A DNA stretch of 25,287 nucleotides from DASQFQ01 sp039934455. Lineage in GTDB: Bacteria; Actinomycetota; Thermoleophilia; Solirubrobacterales; Solirubrobacteraceae. Below, piece after piece: positions 1 through 7,397 of this stretch; the stretch's first letter is position 1, and the number at the start of each line of letters is the position of its first letter. The DNA lies in the NCBI GenBank assembly GCA_039934455.1, contig JBDTMF010000038.1, positions 1 to 25,287 of the forward strand, in the 5' to 3' direction. A program made the position numbers and the translations under genes. The notes beneath the pieces are model-generated. The model did not search any database, was not told the origin of the DNA, and saw only the letters and a list, made by a program, of their open reading frames with translations.

Positions 1-27
1 CCGCCGCGGGCATCTGGTGCTACCCGC

Positions 28-78
28 TTGACAAACGAGCGTCCATATCAGTAGGTCGCTTGATATGGAGCAGAGCTC
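28..78 (+). promoter_or_regulatory. Promoter with AT-rich palindromic operator (ArsR-like) and RBS
   Basis: A perfect -35 hexamer TTGACA lies at 28-33, with a -10-like GTAGGT/TAGGTC at 51-57. The -10 sits inside a perfect 9-bp inverted repeat: TCCATATCA (42-50), 10-nt spacer, TGATATGGA (61-69). A GGAG (67-70) lies 8 nt before the ATG at 79. An AT-rich dyad over the -10 is typical of operators of small winged-helix repressors. An ArsR regulator is inferred because ArsR genes commonly sit upstream of SRPBCC genes like the relic that follows. The regulator itself is not in the window. Confidence 0.55.
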
Positions 79-346
79 ATGACGAACGCAGCGCAGGCCC
101 CGCCAGCACCACGCAGGTCTAGCGCGTGTACATGGCGACCGAGGGCTTCACGGGGCTCACCCACGAGATCGACCCGGGCGAGGGCGGTGTCACGAAGCTC
201 ACGCTCATCCATGAGCTCGAGCACGCGCCGAGGCTGGCGGCGATCGTCGGCGGCGAGCTCGAGGCCGGCGGCCCGGGCGGCAGCTGGAGCTGGTGCTCAG
301 CGGCCTCAAGACGCTGCTCGAGATGGGCAGCGAGCTCGACCACTGA
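79..346 (+). pseudogene. Remnant of AHSA1/SRPBCC-family gene, 5' deleted and frameshifted
   Basis: The frame read from 126 gives a stretch typical of the C-terminal half of AHSA1-like SRPBCC proteins (GVTKLTLIHELE, then APRLAAIVGG). The diagnostic last helix, ELVLSGLKTLLEMG followed by SELDH and stop, is in another frame that ends with TGA at 344-346. Adding one nucleotide near 289-293 would join the two into GGSWELVLSGLK, so a 1-nt deletion is the simplest explanation. The N-terminal half is missing. The region between the ATG at 79 and 126 is in a third frame and has a TAG in the SRPBCC frame. The upstream promoter, operator and RBS look intact, which suggests a collapsed ArsR-SRPBCC operon whose middle was deleted. 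The family assignment comes from the remembered motif. Confidence 0.65.
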
Positions 347-388
347 GCCGCACCGGCGGAGGCCCTGCACGACCGGGGCCTCCGTCGG

Positions 389-394
389 TAGGTT
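389..394 (+). promoter_or_regulatory. Candidate -10 element (TAGGTT) for a leaderless DUF2237 mRNA
   Basis: TAGGTT matches the actinobacterial TANNNT -10 pattern. It is followed by exactly 8 nt and then the ATG at 403, which puts transcription start at or next to the start codon. The same arrangement precedes upp, the secreted hydrolase and typA in this window. No recognisable -35 is seen. Confidence 0.45.
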
Positions 395-402
395 GAGGGC
401 CG

Positions 403-795
403 ATGAGTGAGGCCCGCAACGTGCTGGGCGGGGAGCTCGAGACCTGCAGCACCGACCCGCTGACCGGCTTCTACCGTGACGGCTGCTGCAGCACCGGCCC
501 CGATGATCGCGGCAGCCACACGGTCTGCGCGGTCGTCACGGCCGAGTTCCTCGAGCACCAGCGGAGCATCGGCAACGACCTGACCACGCCGATGCCGGAA
601 TACCGCTTCCCCGGCCTGGTCCCCGGCGACCGCTGGTGCGTGACCGCCGTCAACTGGCTGCGCGCGCACCGCGAGGGCGCGGCCGCCTACGTCGTGCTCG
701 CCTCCACCCACGAGCGGGCCCTCGACATCGTCCCGATCGAGGCGCTCAGGGAGCACGCGGTCGACGTGCCCGCGGATCCCGGGTCGCTGGGGTAG
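403..795 (+). CDS. DUF2237 family protein
   Basis: This 130-residue protein has the hallmarks of the DUF2237 family. Near the N-terminus it has NVLGGELETCSTDPLTGFYR, then the DGCC motif (residues about 26-29), SHTVCAVVTAEFLE, GNDL(T/S)TP, FPGL.PGDRWC, and the C-terminal STHERALDIVPIEAL segment. Length is close to the family norm of about 120-130 residues. No enzymatic role is established. The conserved cysteines suggest metal or redox chemistry, but that is speculation. The ATG at 403 fits the conserved N-terminus and is preceded by a TAGGTT -10 element 8 nt upstream, so translation is probably leaderless. It stands alone, between the SRPBCC relic and the convergent ABC operon. Family confidence is high; function is unknown. 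Confidence 0.9.
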   Translation: MSEARNVLGGELETCSTDPLTGFYRDGCCSTGPDDRGSHTVCAVVTAEFLEHQRSIGNDLTTPMPEYRFPGLVPGDRWCVTAVNWLRAHREGAAAYVVLASTHERALDIVPIEALREHAVDVPADPGSLG

Positions 796-1061
796 TCGGA
801 CGGAGGCTGTCTGCCGTCCTGAGGCGCCAACGTACGCCGGGTGTACGAAGTTCATGGCAATAGTTCCCACAAACCCCGCACACCCGACGTTCTGAGCGCC
901 GAACTGGCGGCTCGGCAGCCACGGCGTGGTCACCTCGGCTTCGGCGCGGGCGCGTATCGCCGCCGCCTCGGGCGGCTCCACCTCCTTCATCGCGGGGTTG
1001 TCGCCGTGGGTCACCGCCAAAGAGGCACGACGCCTCAACGACCTCCTGCGCAGCCGGACCC
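796..1061. other. Intergenic region between DUF2237 and drrB, no supported gene
   Basis: This is 266 bp between convergent genes. Around 840-885 it is visibly less GC-rich than its surroundings. It contains a short dyad, CGTAC (831-835) / GTACG (843-847). Two short frames look protein-like without being recognisable: a plus-strand frame from GTG 926 to TGA 1093 containing STSFIAGLSPWVTAKEARRL, and a minus-strand frame at about 1010-830 containing NVGCAGFVGTIAMNFVHPAY. Neither has a clear RBS or a known family, and the plus-strand frame would overlap the end of drrB. No convincing terminator hairpin was found. Confidence 0.4.
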
Positions 1062-1916
1062 CTAGCCGCGGTTGCGGTAGAGCCGCACCGTGAGCGGCGC
1101 GAACGCGGCGGTGAGCCCCGCCGACCAGGCGAACACGATCGCGACGTCGCTGCCGTCCACGTCGCCCTGCATCAGCCCGCGCGCGGCGCTGACCAGATGC
1201 GAGATCGGGTTGACGCCGACGAACCACTCGAGCCAGCCCGGCAGCGTCGACGGCTCGACGAAGATGTTGCTGAGGAAGACGAGCGGGAAGAGCGCCATGA
1301 AACCGGTGTTCATCACCGCGCTGGGGGCGCGCAGCAGCAGGCCGACGATCGTGAAGATCCACGACATGCCGAACGCGAACACCACGACCAGCGCGATCGC
1401 CAGGATCACGCCGACGATGCCGCCCGCGGCCTCGAACCCCATGATCACGCCGAGGACGACCACGATCGTCGAGGCGATCACGTAGCGGACGCTGTCGCCG
1501 ACGACGGCGCCGACGAGCGGCGCTGGCCGCCACAGCGGCAGCGAGCGGAAGCGGTCGACCACGCCCTTGGTGACGTCCGTGTTGAGCGACACGCCCGAGT
1601 AGACGGACGTGAAGAGCACGGACTGCACGAGCACGCCGGGGAGCAGGTACTGGAGGTAGTCCTGGGTCGATCCGGCCACGGCGCCGCCGAACAGGTACGT
1701 GAACATGAGGAGGAAGAGGACCGGCGTGATCGACACGTCGATCAACTGCTCCGGGACGTGCTTGATCTTCAGGATCCCGCGCCAGCCAAAGGTCAGGCAG
1801 GCCGACAGCGCGCTCGGCCGCGGCGGGCGCTCGCCGGCGGCCAGGGCCTTGTGGAGGGCCTCGCTGACCGCGGGCTCGGGCGGTTGGGAACGGGTCGTCT
1901 CGGGCGGCGTGCTCAC
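1062..1916 (-). CDS. ABC-2 type transporter permease, DrrB family
   Basis: This is a 284-residue integral membrane protein forming the channel of a drug- or lipid-export ABC transporter. About 50 soluble N-terminal residues rich in Pro and Glu precede six hydrophobic segments. The sequence around residues 60-120 (EQLIDVSITPVLFLLMFTYL, then LLPGVLVQS) and the segment FMALFPLVFLSNIFVEPSTL (about 207-226) are typical of the daunorubicin-resistance DrrB / ABC2_membrane group. It ends in the usual ARGLMQG-type amphipathic stretch and a last membrane helix. The start is GTG at 1916, overlapping the drrA stop as GTGA, so the two are translationally coupled. The substrate cannot be told from sequence; no biosynthetic cluster is adjacent. 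Function as a DrrB-like permease is well supported. Confidence 0.92.
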   Translation of the reverse strand: MSTPPETTRSQPPEPAVSEALHKALAAGERPPRPSALSACLTFGWRGILKIKHVPEQLIDVSITPVLFLLMFTYLFGGAVAGSTQDYLQYLLPGVLVQSVLFTSVYSGVSLNTDVTKGVVDRFRSLPLWRPAPLVGAVVGDSVRYVIASTIVVVLGVIMGFEAAGGIVGVILAIALVVVFAFGMSWIFTIVGLLLRAPSAVMNTGFMALFPLVFLSNIFVEPSTLPGWLEWFVGVNPISHLVSAARGLMQGDVDGSDVAIVFAWSAGLTAAFAPLTVRLYRNRG

Positions 1917-2884
1917 GCGACGGGCTCCTCGAGCTCTTCGGCGGGGTGGCCGGTCAGGGCCAGGAAGACCTCGTCGAGGCTGGGCTGGCCGAGCGAGAAG
2001 TTGCTGACCCCGATCCCGGCGGCGAACAGCTCGGCGACCGCCTCCGACGCCCGCTCGGCGTCCGCGACTCCGACCGACAGCGCGGCCGGGTCAGACTCGA
2101 GGTGGACGGTGGCGTCGAGCGCGCGCGCGAGCACCCGCTCGGCCTCCGCGCGCTGCTCGGGATCGATCACGCGCACGTGGAGGGTGCCCTGGCCGACCGA
2201 GGCCTTGAGCTCGCCGGGCGTGCCCTCGGCGATCACGCGGCCGTGGTCGATGACGGCGATCCGCTGCGCGAGCTGGTCCGCCTCGTCGAGGTACTGGGTG
2301 CACAGCAGGACGGTCGTCCCCTCCCCGACGAGCGCGCGGATGATCTCCCACACCTGGTTGCGCGAGCGCGGGTCCAGCCCCGTCGTCGGCTCGTCGAGGA
2401 ACATCAGCTCCGGGGTGACGACGATGCTCGCGGCGATGTCGAGCCGGCGCCGCATCCCGCCCGAGTAGTGCTTCGCCTGGCGGCTCGCCGCATCCGCGAG
2501 CCCGAACGCGTCGAGGAGCTCCGCGGCGCGCTGCTTGGAGCGGGCGCGCGAGTGGCCGAGCAGCCGGCCCAGCAGGATCAAGTTCTCGCGGCCGGTGAGG
2601 TCCTCGTCGACCGACGCGAGCTGGCCCGTCAGGCTGACCAGCCCGCGGACCGCGTCGGCGTCGCGGACGACATCGTGCCCGAGGACGCGAGCGCTGCCGG
2701 CGTCGGGGCGCAGCAGGGTGGCGAGCATCCGGATCGTCGTCGTCTTGCCGGCGCCGTTGGGGCCGAGCACGCCGTAGACCGCGCCACGCGGGACCGCGAG
2801 ATCCACGCCGTCGACCGCACGGGTCTCGCCGAAGGCCTTGACGAGGCCATCCGCCTCGATCGCGAGTGTCGCTTGAGCGCTCAT
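1913..2884 (-). CDS. ABC transporter ATP-binding protein, DrrA family
   Basis: This is a 323-residue ATPase that powers export through the DrrB permease encoded 4 bp overlapped downstream. Visible elements are Walker A GPNGAGKTT (residues 41-49), Q-loop Gln88 in SLTGQLASVDEDLTGRENL, signature YSGGM (140-144), Walker B LMFLDEP (160-166) and the D-loop TGLDPRSRNQVW. In the switch region it has TQYLDEADQLAQRI, with Gln in place of the usual His; this is a hallmark of DrrA/CcmA-like exporters rather than a defect. A C-terminal regulatory extension of about 90 residues (230-323), ending LDEVFLALTGHPAEE, is also usual for DrrA. The start is ATG 2884, with AGGA 6 nt upstream and a TACGGT -10-like box further up. 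The role is drug or lipid export; the cargo is unknown. Confidence 0.93.
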   Translation of the reverse strand: MSAQATLAIEADGLVKAFGETRAVDGVDLAVPRGAVYGVLGPNGAGKTTTIRMLATLLRPDAGSARVLGHDVVRDADAVRGLVSLTGQLASVDEDLTGRENLILLGRLLGHSRARSKQRAAELLDAFGLADAASRQAKHYSGGMRRRLDIAASIVVTPELMFLDEPTTGLDPRSRNQVWEIIRALVGEGTTVLLCTQYLDEADQLAQRIAVIDHGRVIAEGTPGELKASVGQGTLHVRVIDPEQRAEAERVLARALDATVHLESDPAALSVGVADAERASEAVAELFAAGIGVSNFSLGQPSLDEVFLALTGHPAEELEEPVA

Positions 2885-3167
2885 GGATGTCCTGAAGACC
2901 GTACGCGACGAGGGAACTCATCGGCCCGGGGTGTCCGACACGACGTCAGCGAGATGCGGCTGATTGGTCAGATTCTTTGGCTCAAACCCACCACCGGCCG
3001 CCTGGCGCGATAGCGTTACCAGTCAAGAGGGAGCCTCGGTCCTGGTGCTGCTCCGGCGCGGGAGTGCATTCCACCACGTGGCGTAGCGCCAAGGCTGATC
3101 CTCCGACCATCTGCCGGGCACTCCAGCGATCGCGCGGTCGTCGGGGGGATCCGAGGAGGCGAGCGTC
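2885..3167. promoter_or_regulatory. Divergent intergenic region drrA / ATP-binding protein, with dyad at 2931-2941
   Basis: This 283-bp region separates two divergently transcribed genes. For drrA, reading leftward, a TACGGT box lies 13 nt before the ATG. The odd palindrome GTGTC-C-GACAC (2931-2941) sits about 47 bp upstream of drrA, where a TetR- or MarR-type repressor of an export pump could bind. A lower-GC stretch at 2955-2990 may hold further control sites. For the rightward gene, GAGGAGG (about 3153-3159) is a good ribosome binding site before GTG 3168. Operator function is inferred; no regulator gene is adjacent. Confidence 0.3.
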
Positions 3168-3830
3168 GTGGAGCCAGACCAAGCGGTCCCGAAGCGGATG
3201 CGAACGCGCTTCGCACCTGAGACCGATCCCGACCTGCAGGAGCTGCGCGCGACCTGCCACCGCCAGACGCTGGTGATCGACAAGCTCAGCGACGCCATCT
3301 CGGCCCTCCGGCGCGACGTCACCACGCTCGAAGGGGAGAACGCCACGCTGCGCGACGCCGGCCTTCCCGCGCCCCTCCCGGACGAGGAGGCGCCGCAGAT
3401 GGTCGAGGCCGTCCTCCCCCTCGACGTGCAGGCGCCCTCCTCCTCCCGCTTCGTCGTCGCCGACTTCCTCCGCGACCGCCTCCCCCCGCGCATGGTCGAG
3501 ACCGCCCAGCTGATCATCTCCGAGCTCGTCAGCAACAGCCTCCGCCACAACGCCGTGTCGGAAGATCAGGCCGTCGTCATCCGCGTGACCCTCGAGCGCG
3601 GCACCTGGCGCCTCGAGGTGGAGGACCCGGGCGGAGGAGGAGTGCTCGCCCCCGACCCCGAGCGAGCGGCGGCCGGCCGCCTCGGGATGAACCTCGTCCA
3701 GAGCCTCAGCGAGTGCTGGGGCGTCGAGCACGCGGCCGACCGCGGGACGCGGGCATGGGCGTACCTGCCGCGCGGCCCGGTGGCGGCGTACGACCGCCGG
3801 AACGGAGCTGAGGCCGCGCCCGAGGTGTGA
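3168..3830 (+). CDS. ATP-binding protein of the RsbW/HATPase_c_2 anti-sigma type
   Basis: This 220-residue protein has two parts. Residues about 22-62 form a probable coiled coil (heptad-like LQELRATCHRQ through LEGENATLRD). Residues about 88-205 are a GHKL ATPase/kinase fold of the RsbW group. The N-box is ELVSNSLRHN (119-128, with Glu119 and Asn123), the G1 box is EVEDPGGGG (150-158) and the G2 region is AGRLGMNLVQ (169-178). Such proteins bind ATP and act as serine kinases or anti-sigma switches within partner-switching systems. No anti-anti-sigma (STAS) or PP2C phosphatase gene is nearby, so the partners are unknown. The start is GTG 3168 with GGAGG 9 nt upstream; ATG 3198 is the alternative. 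GC is high like the rest of the genome, unlike the cassette that starts about 100 bp downstream, so it is probably not part of it. Confidence 0.85.
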   Translation: MEPDQAVPKRMRTRFAPETDPDLQELRATCHRQTLVIDKLSDAISALRRDVTTLEGENATLRDAGLPAPLPDEEAPQMVEAVLPLDVQAPSSSRFVVADFLRDRLPPRMVETAQLIISELVSNSLRHNAVSEDQAVVIRVTLERGTWRLEVEDPGGGGVLAPDPERAAAGRLGMNLVQSLSECWGVEHAADRGTRAWAYLPRGPVAAYDRRNGAEAAPEV

Positions 3831-3926
3831 GCCGCCACCGTCGCGCATGGTTAGCCTCGGCGCCCGACGGGCGGCGTGGTAGGAACCTCCACAGAACTCC
3901 TGTGTATCGGTAGCATCGCCGTGACG
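3831..3926 (+). promoter_or_regulatory. Leader of the TIR-STAND/patatin cassette: palindrome and candidate -10
   Basis: Between the ATP-binding protein stop and the TIR gene there is a perfect odd palindrome CGCCCG-A-CGGGCG (3861-3873). It could be an operator or just GC-rich chance. A TAGCAT box (3911-3916) matches the TAGNNT -10 pattern used elsewhere in the window and lies 10 nt before GTG 3927. If used, transcription would start within a few bases of GTG 3927, so the cassette would have its own promoter and a nearly leaderless message. No RBS is visible for any of the three possible GTG starts. Confidence 0.35.
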
Positions 3927-6900
3927 GTGGAGACCGAGGTATTCATTTCCTATGCCCATGCGGATCGCGACTTCGTACCGGGCCTTCGGAACCATCTCGC
4001 GGCCCTTCGCGGGGTTCACGTTTGGGATGACGACGACCTCCGTGCCGGCGAACACTGGCCGGATAGGATCGAGAGTGTCCTAGGGAGCGCGGATGTCGTC
4101 GTGTTCCTGCTCAGCGGAGAGTTCTTCGGCTCCTCGTATTGCACGAAGGAACGTGAGGTAGCGTTTCGGCGAAGGGCTCAGGGCGAAGCGATAGTCGTGC
4201 CGTTCTTCGTTCGCCGTGCGCCATTTGTCGGCACGTCGTTTCAGAATTACGAAGGGCGGCCGAAGCGCGATGCCGGCATTGTTCCCGTCGAAGACTGGGA
4301 CAACAAGGCCGAAGCGTACGCCCTCCTCGCCGAGGAGCTCTTCGATCTGCTCTCCGACGAGCGCACGAAGGCGCGCAAGTTCTGGCGAGTGCCCAAGCGT
4401 TACGGAAACTTCATCGACGGCGGCCGGCTCGTGGCCGCGGTCGAGAGCTCCTTCGAGCGGTCAGAAGGTCACCCTCTCGTGGCTCTCATCGGCCCGAGCG
4501 GGTACGGCAAGACATCGGTCGCCCTCGAGTACGCACAGCAAAACGCATCGCGCTACGACCATGTGTTTTGGTTGGCCGCTCAGCGCCCAGCGGAGATCGC
4601 CCGCGACTTTGCGGCAATGAGCGCCAAGCTCGGTCTCCCGGCGACGGATCAGCCGGTCGCGACCGCTGCGGTAACCGACTACCTCGCCCAGCAGGGTCGG
4701 TGGCTGATCGTCTTCGACAATGCGCCGGACTTCGAGTCGTTGAGTCGGTATGTGCCGCAAACGCCCGCTGGTCACATCCTGGTCACCTCCCGCAATGTCG
4801 GGTGGGGCACGGTGGGCAGCGAGGTCACGGTTAGATCTCTCCCCCATGGAGAAGCACGACGGTTTCTCATGGATCGGATCGACACGGTCGACGAGGCTGG
4901 CGTCGACCAGATCGCAACAGCACTCGGCAACGTCCCCCTCGATCTCGAGCTCGCGGCGCGGACCATCACTCAGACTGGAATTGATCTGGCGACGTACGCT
5001 GCTCGACTCGCGAGCGTTCCGGTGACACAAGGGACCATGGGCGAGGGCGGCGGCCGAGAGAAGCAATACCGGACGGCCACCACAATCGTCGCACTCGAGA
5101 GCTTGAAGCAGCGGTCCGTCGAAGCCGCGGACCTCTTGATCGCCTGCAGCTTCCTTGCCGCCGAGGACATCCCACGGCAGCTGCTCCTCGACCATGGCAA
5201 CACGCTCCCCGGAAGCGCGCCCTCGGCCTTGGCCGACGAGTTCTCGCTGAGCGACGCGGCCGCTCAGTTGGGGGACTACGGGCTGGTGCAGGTGGACGAC
5301 GACGGCTTCAGTATCCACCGTCGTATTCAGGCGTCGGTGCGCGACAGCCTCACGCCGGCGGAGCGATCACGATGGGCGACCGGCGCGGTCGAGCTCGTGA
5401 TGCACGCGATCCCTGAGCCTCCGGACGACCCACGTCACTGGGACTGGATGGCGAGACTCATCCCGCACCTCATGGCCGTGATTGAACACGTGGACAACGC
5501 GGACCCGCAGTCCGTAACAGCGGCCGATGCCCGCGCCGCTGCCGCGCGCCATCTCGTTTCACAGGGCCAGCTTGCCCTCGCCCGCGAGTATGTCTCGACT
5601 GCGCTCACGGACGTCGCGCAAGTGGAGCCGGACGGGGAGCGATACGCAAAGCTGCTCAACCAGCTGGCGATCGTCGAACGAGAACTCGGCCACCTCAACC
5701 TCGCGTATCAGACCGGGGAGCAGGCGCTCGACCTGCTTGGCCGTCTGCTTAGAGAGCGGCCGAGCGCTACGCCGGGATTGGACGAGGCGCGTTCGGAGGC
5801 GGAGCGAGGTGCCGAGGAGCGCCCAGCGCTTCCAAACGACCCCTCCATCGCCGAGGCGCTACGAAATCTCGGGATGATCGAGCTCAAGCGAGGTCAGAGC
5901 ACCAAGGCACGTGATCTTCTCGCTGCCGGGTTGGACATGTTGGAGGCGCTGCACGGCGACGAGGATCTTCATGTGGCCGACGGTCTCGTCGACGTGTTCT
6001 CACTCCTCGTCGACGAAGGGGATCACGCGACCGCGTACACGTATCTAGAGCGGGCGGTCGACATCAGACAGAGGACCTACGGGTCCGACGACCACGACGT
6101 GATCATCAGCCGCAAGCTCATGTCAATCCTTCATTGGCCCGCAAACGTCGATGTCGAGGCGCGTGAGCTGGTGGCCCTGCACGAGAGGTTCTATTCAGCG
6201 CATCACCCGCGCACCGCCGATGCCTGCAGCCTGCTGGGTACGATCCTCGAGCAACGAGGCGAGAAGGACGAAGCCCGGCAGATGTTCGAGCGCGCCTTGA
6301 GCATCGACCTCGAGAACTTCGGGCCGAGGCACTTCCGGCCCGCAGTGACCCTGACAAACCTCATGCTCTTGCACGCCGCCGCCGGACGCCAAGCTGATGC
6401 AGAGACGGCCCTAGGACGGATCGTTGAGATTATCGCGCAGGCACCGGAGGGCGAACGCCAGAACACCCTCCGGCAGACGTCCCTGCCGCAGCGCCTCAGC
6501 GACGCGGCTCGCCAAGCTCCGACCCGATCGCTGATCCTCCTCGCCGAGTCCGCCATCGAGCGGGCATTTCCACGCAACCAGGCGCTACTGAACGATGCGC
6601 GCGAGGCGGTCGCGAGGGCGCTGCGCCTCGCGGGCGACTACCTGCTCGACGCACGTCGACCGGCCGAGGCGGTCGAGCCGTATCGACAAGCGCTCCGCCT
6701 CGCACTCCTGACTGAAAGCGATCCCTTCGACGACGCGCGTTGCTACGCGCGCCTCGGTTATGCCGCCGCGCTCGACGGCGACGCCTCTGAGGCTGAGAAC
6801 CAGTTCGCCCAGGCAATGGGGGCGCTTGCCGAGGGCGGCTATCGAGTCCCCGTCTGGGGGCTCCTCCGCGAGCTGTCGTTCCTTCATCACGTGCTGGAGC

Positions 6901-7397
6901 ATCCCGCCGAGGTGGAACCAGTTCTTGCCGCACTCTTACCAAAAGCCATGGAAGGAGGCATCGTGCCCATCTTCAGGGGCGAGATCCTCGCGCCCATCCC
7001 CGAGGAATGGTTCGCGAAGGAGTCAACGACGCTACTGGCACCTGACGGTCAGGCAAACGTCATTGCTTCCAGTGAGCCCCTCGATCCGAGCATCACGAAC
7101 GAGATGTACGCCGAGACGCAAGGCGAGCTGCTTCGCAGTGACTTTCCCGGGTATCGCGAAGTCTCGTACGAGGCAGCGCCCATCTTTGGCGGGCGGCCTG
7201 GATTCATTCGCACCTTTGAATGGACCCCACCCGACGGCGTCCAGGTTACGCAGATCCAGTGCTACTACGCGGACAGCGGACGCGGGTACACGGGGACCGC
7301 AACGACGCCCAGCTCGGGTTTTCCCGAACGCGAACTGACGCTTAGATCGGTGCTGGGCGGTCTCAACCTGGCGGCTGCCGGCTCAATCGGCACGTAG
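3927..7397 (+). CDS. TIR / STAND (NB-ARC-like) ATPase / TPR protein with DcrB-like C-terminal domain; probable anti-phage NLR
   Basis: From GTG 3927 the protein has 1,156 residues (earlier GTGs at 3876 and 3921 are possible). Residues 4-143 are a TIR domain: EVFISYAHADRDF, then VWDDDDLRAGEHW, then SSYCTKE, with Glu75 at the place of the catalytic NADase glutamate. Residues about 165-475 are a STAND nucleotide switch: Walker A GPSGYGKT (189-196), Walker B LIVFDN (260-265), sensor-like ILVTSRN (284-290), GNVPLDL (GxP, Pro337) and a winged-helix end IHRRIQ (His464). Residues about 535-990 carry TPR helical repeats, interrupted by a charged linker. Residues about 1011-1150 resemble DcrB/DUF1795 (LAPIPEEWF, then DGQANVIASSEPLDPSI). 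The expected role is to sense an infection cue through the C-terminus, oligomerise, and let TIR degrade NAD+ or make a signal. It overlaps the patatin gene by one base. GC is lower than in neighbours, which suggests transfer. Confidence 0.88.
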   Translation: METEVFISYAHADRDFVPGLRNHLAALRGVHVWDDDDLRAGEHWPDRIESVLGSADVVVFLLSGEFFGSSYCTKEREVAFRRRAQGEAIVVPFFVRRAPFVGTSFQNYEGRPKRDAGIVPVEDWDNKAEAYALLAEELFDLLSDERTKARKFWRVPKRYGNFIDGGRLVAAVESSFERSEGHPLVALIGPSGYGKTSVALEYAQQNASRYDHVFWLAAQRPAEIARDFAAMSAKLGLPATDQPVATAAVTDYLAQQGRWLIVFDNAPDFESLSRYVPQTPAGHILVTSRNVGWGTVGSEVTVRSLPHGEARRFLMDRIDTVDEAGVDQIATALGNVPLDLELAARTITQTGIDLATYAARLASVPVTQGTMGEGGGREKQYRTATTIVALESLKQRSVEAADLLIACSFLAAEDIPRQLLLDHGNTLPGSAPSALADEFSLSDAAAQLGDYGLVQVDDDGFSIHRRIQASVRDSLTPAERSRWATGAVELVMHAIPEPPDDPRHWDWMARLIPHLMAVIEHVDNADPQSVTAADARAAAARHLVSQGQLALAREYVSTALTDVAQVEPDGERYAKLLNQLAIVERELGHLNLAYQTGEQALDLLGRLLRERPSATPGLDEARSEAERGAEERPALPNDPSIAEALRNLGMIELKRGQSTKARDLLAAGLDMLEALHGDEDLHVADGLVDVFSLLVDEGDHATAYTYLERAVDIRQRTYGSDDHDVIISRKLMSILHWPANVDVEARELVALHERFYSAHHPRTADACSLLGTILEQRGEKDEARQMFERALSIDLENFGPRHFRPAVTLTNLMLLHAAAGRQADAETALGRIVEIIAQAPEGERQNTLRQTSLPQRLSDAARQAPTRSLILLAESAIERAFPRNQALLNDAREAVARALRLAGDYLLDARRPAEAVEPYRQALRLALLTESDPFDDARCYARLGYAAALDGDASEAENQFAQAMGALAEGGYRVPVWGLLRELSFLHHVLEHPAEVEPVLAALLPKAMEGGIVPIFRGEILAPIPEEWFAKESTTLLAPDGQANVIASSEPLDPSITNEMYAETQGELLRSDFPGYREVSYEAAPIFGGRPGFIRTFEWTPPDGVQVTQIQCYYADSGRGYTGTATTPSSGFPERELTLRSVLGGLNLAAAGSIGT

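Noticed and set aside
1197..2468. 423-codon plus-strand frame antisense to drrAB
   Set aside because: Composition is a charged shadow of the reverse-strand ABC genes; no motifs.
3168..3830. RsbW-like ATP-binding protein as a third member of the TIR-STAND/patatin system
   Set aside because: Same strand and only about 100 bp away, but host-like GC, own RBS, and a candidate separate promoter before the TIR gene; no known link. Synteny in relatives could reverse this.
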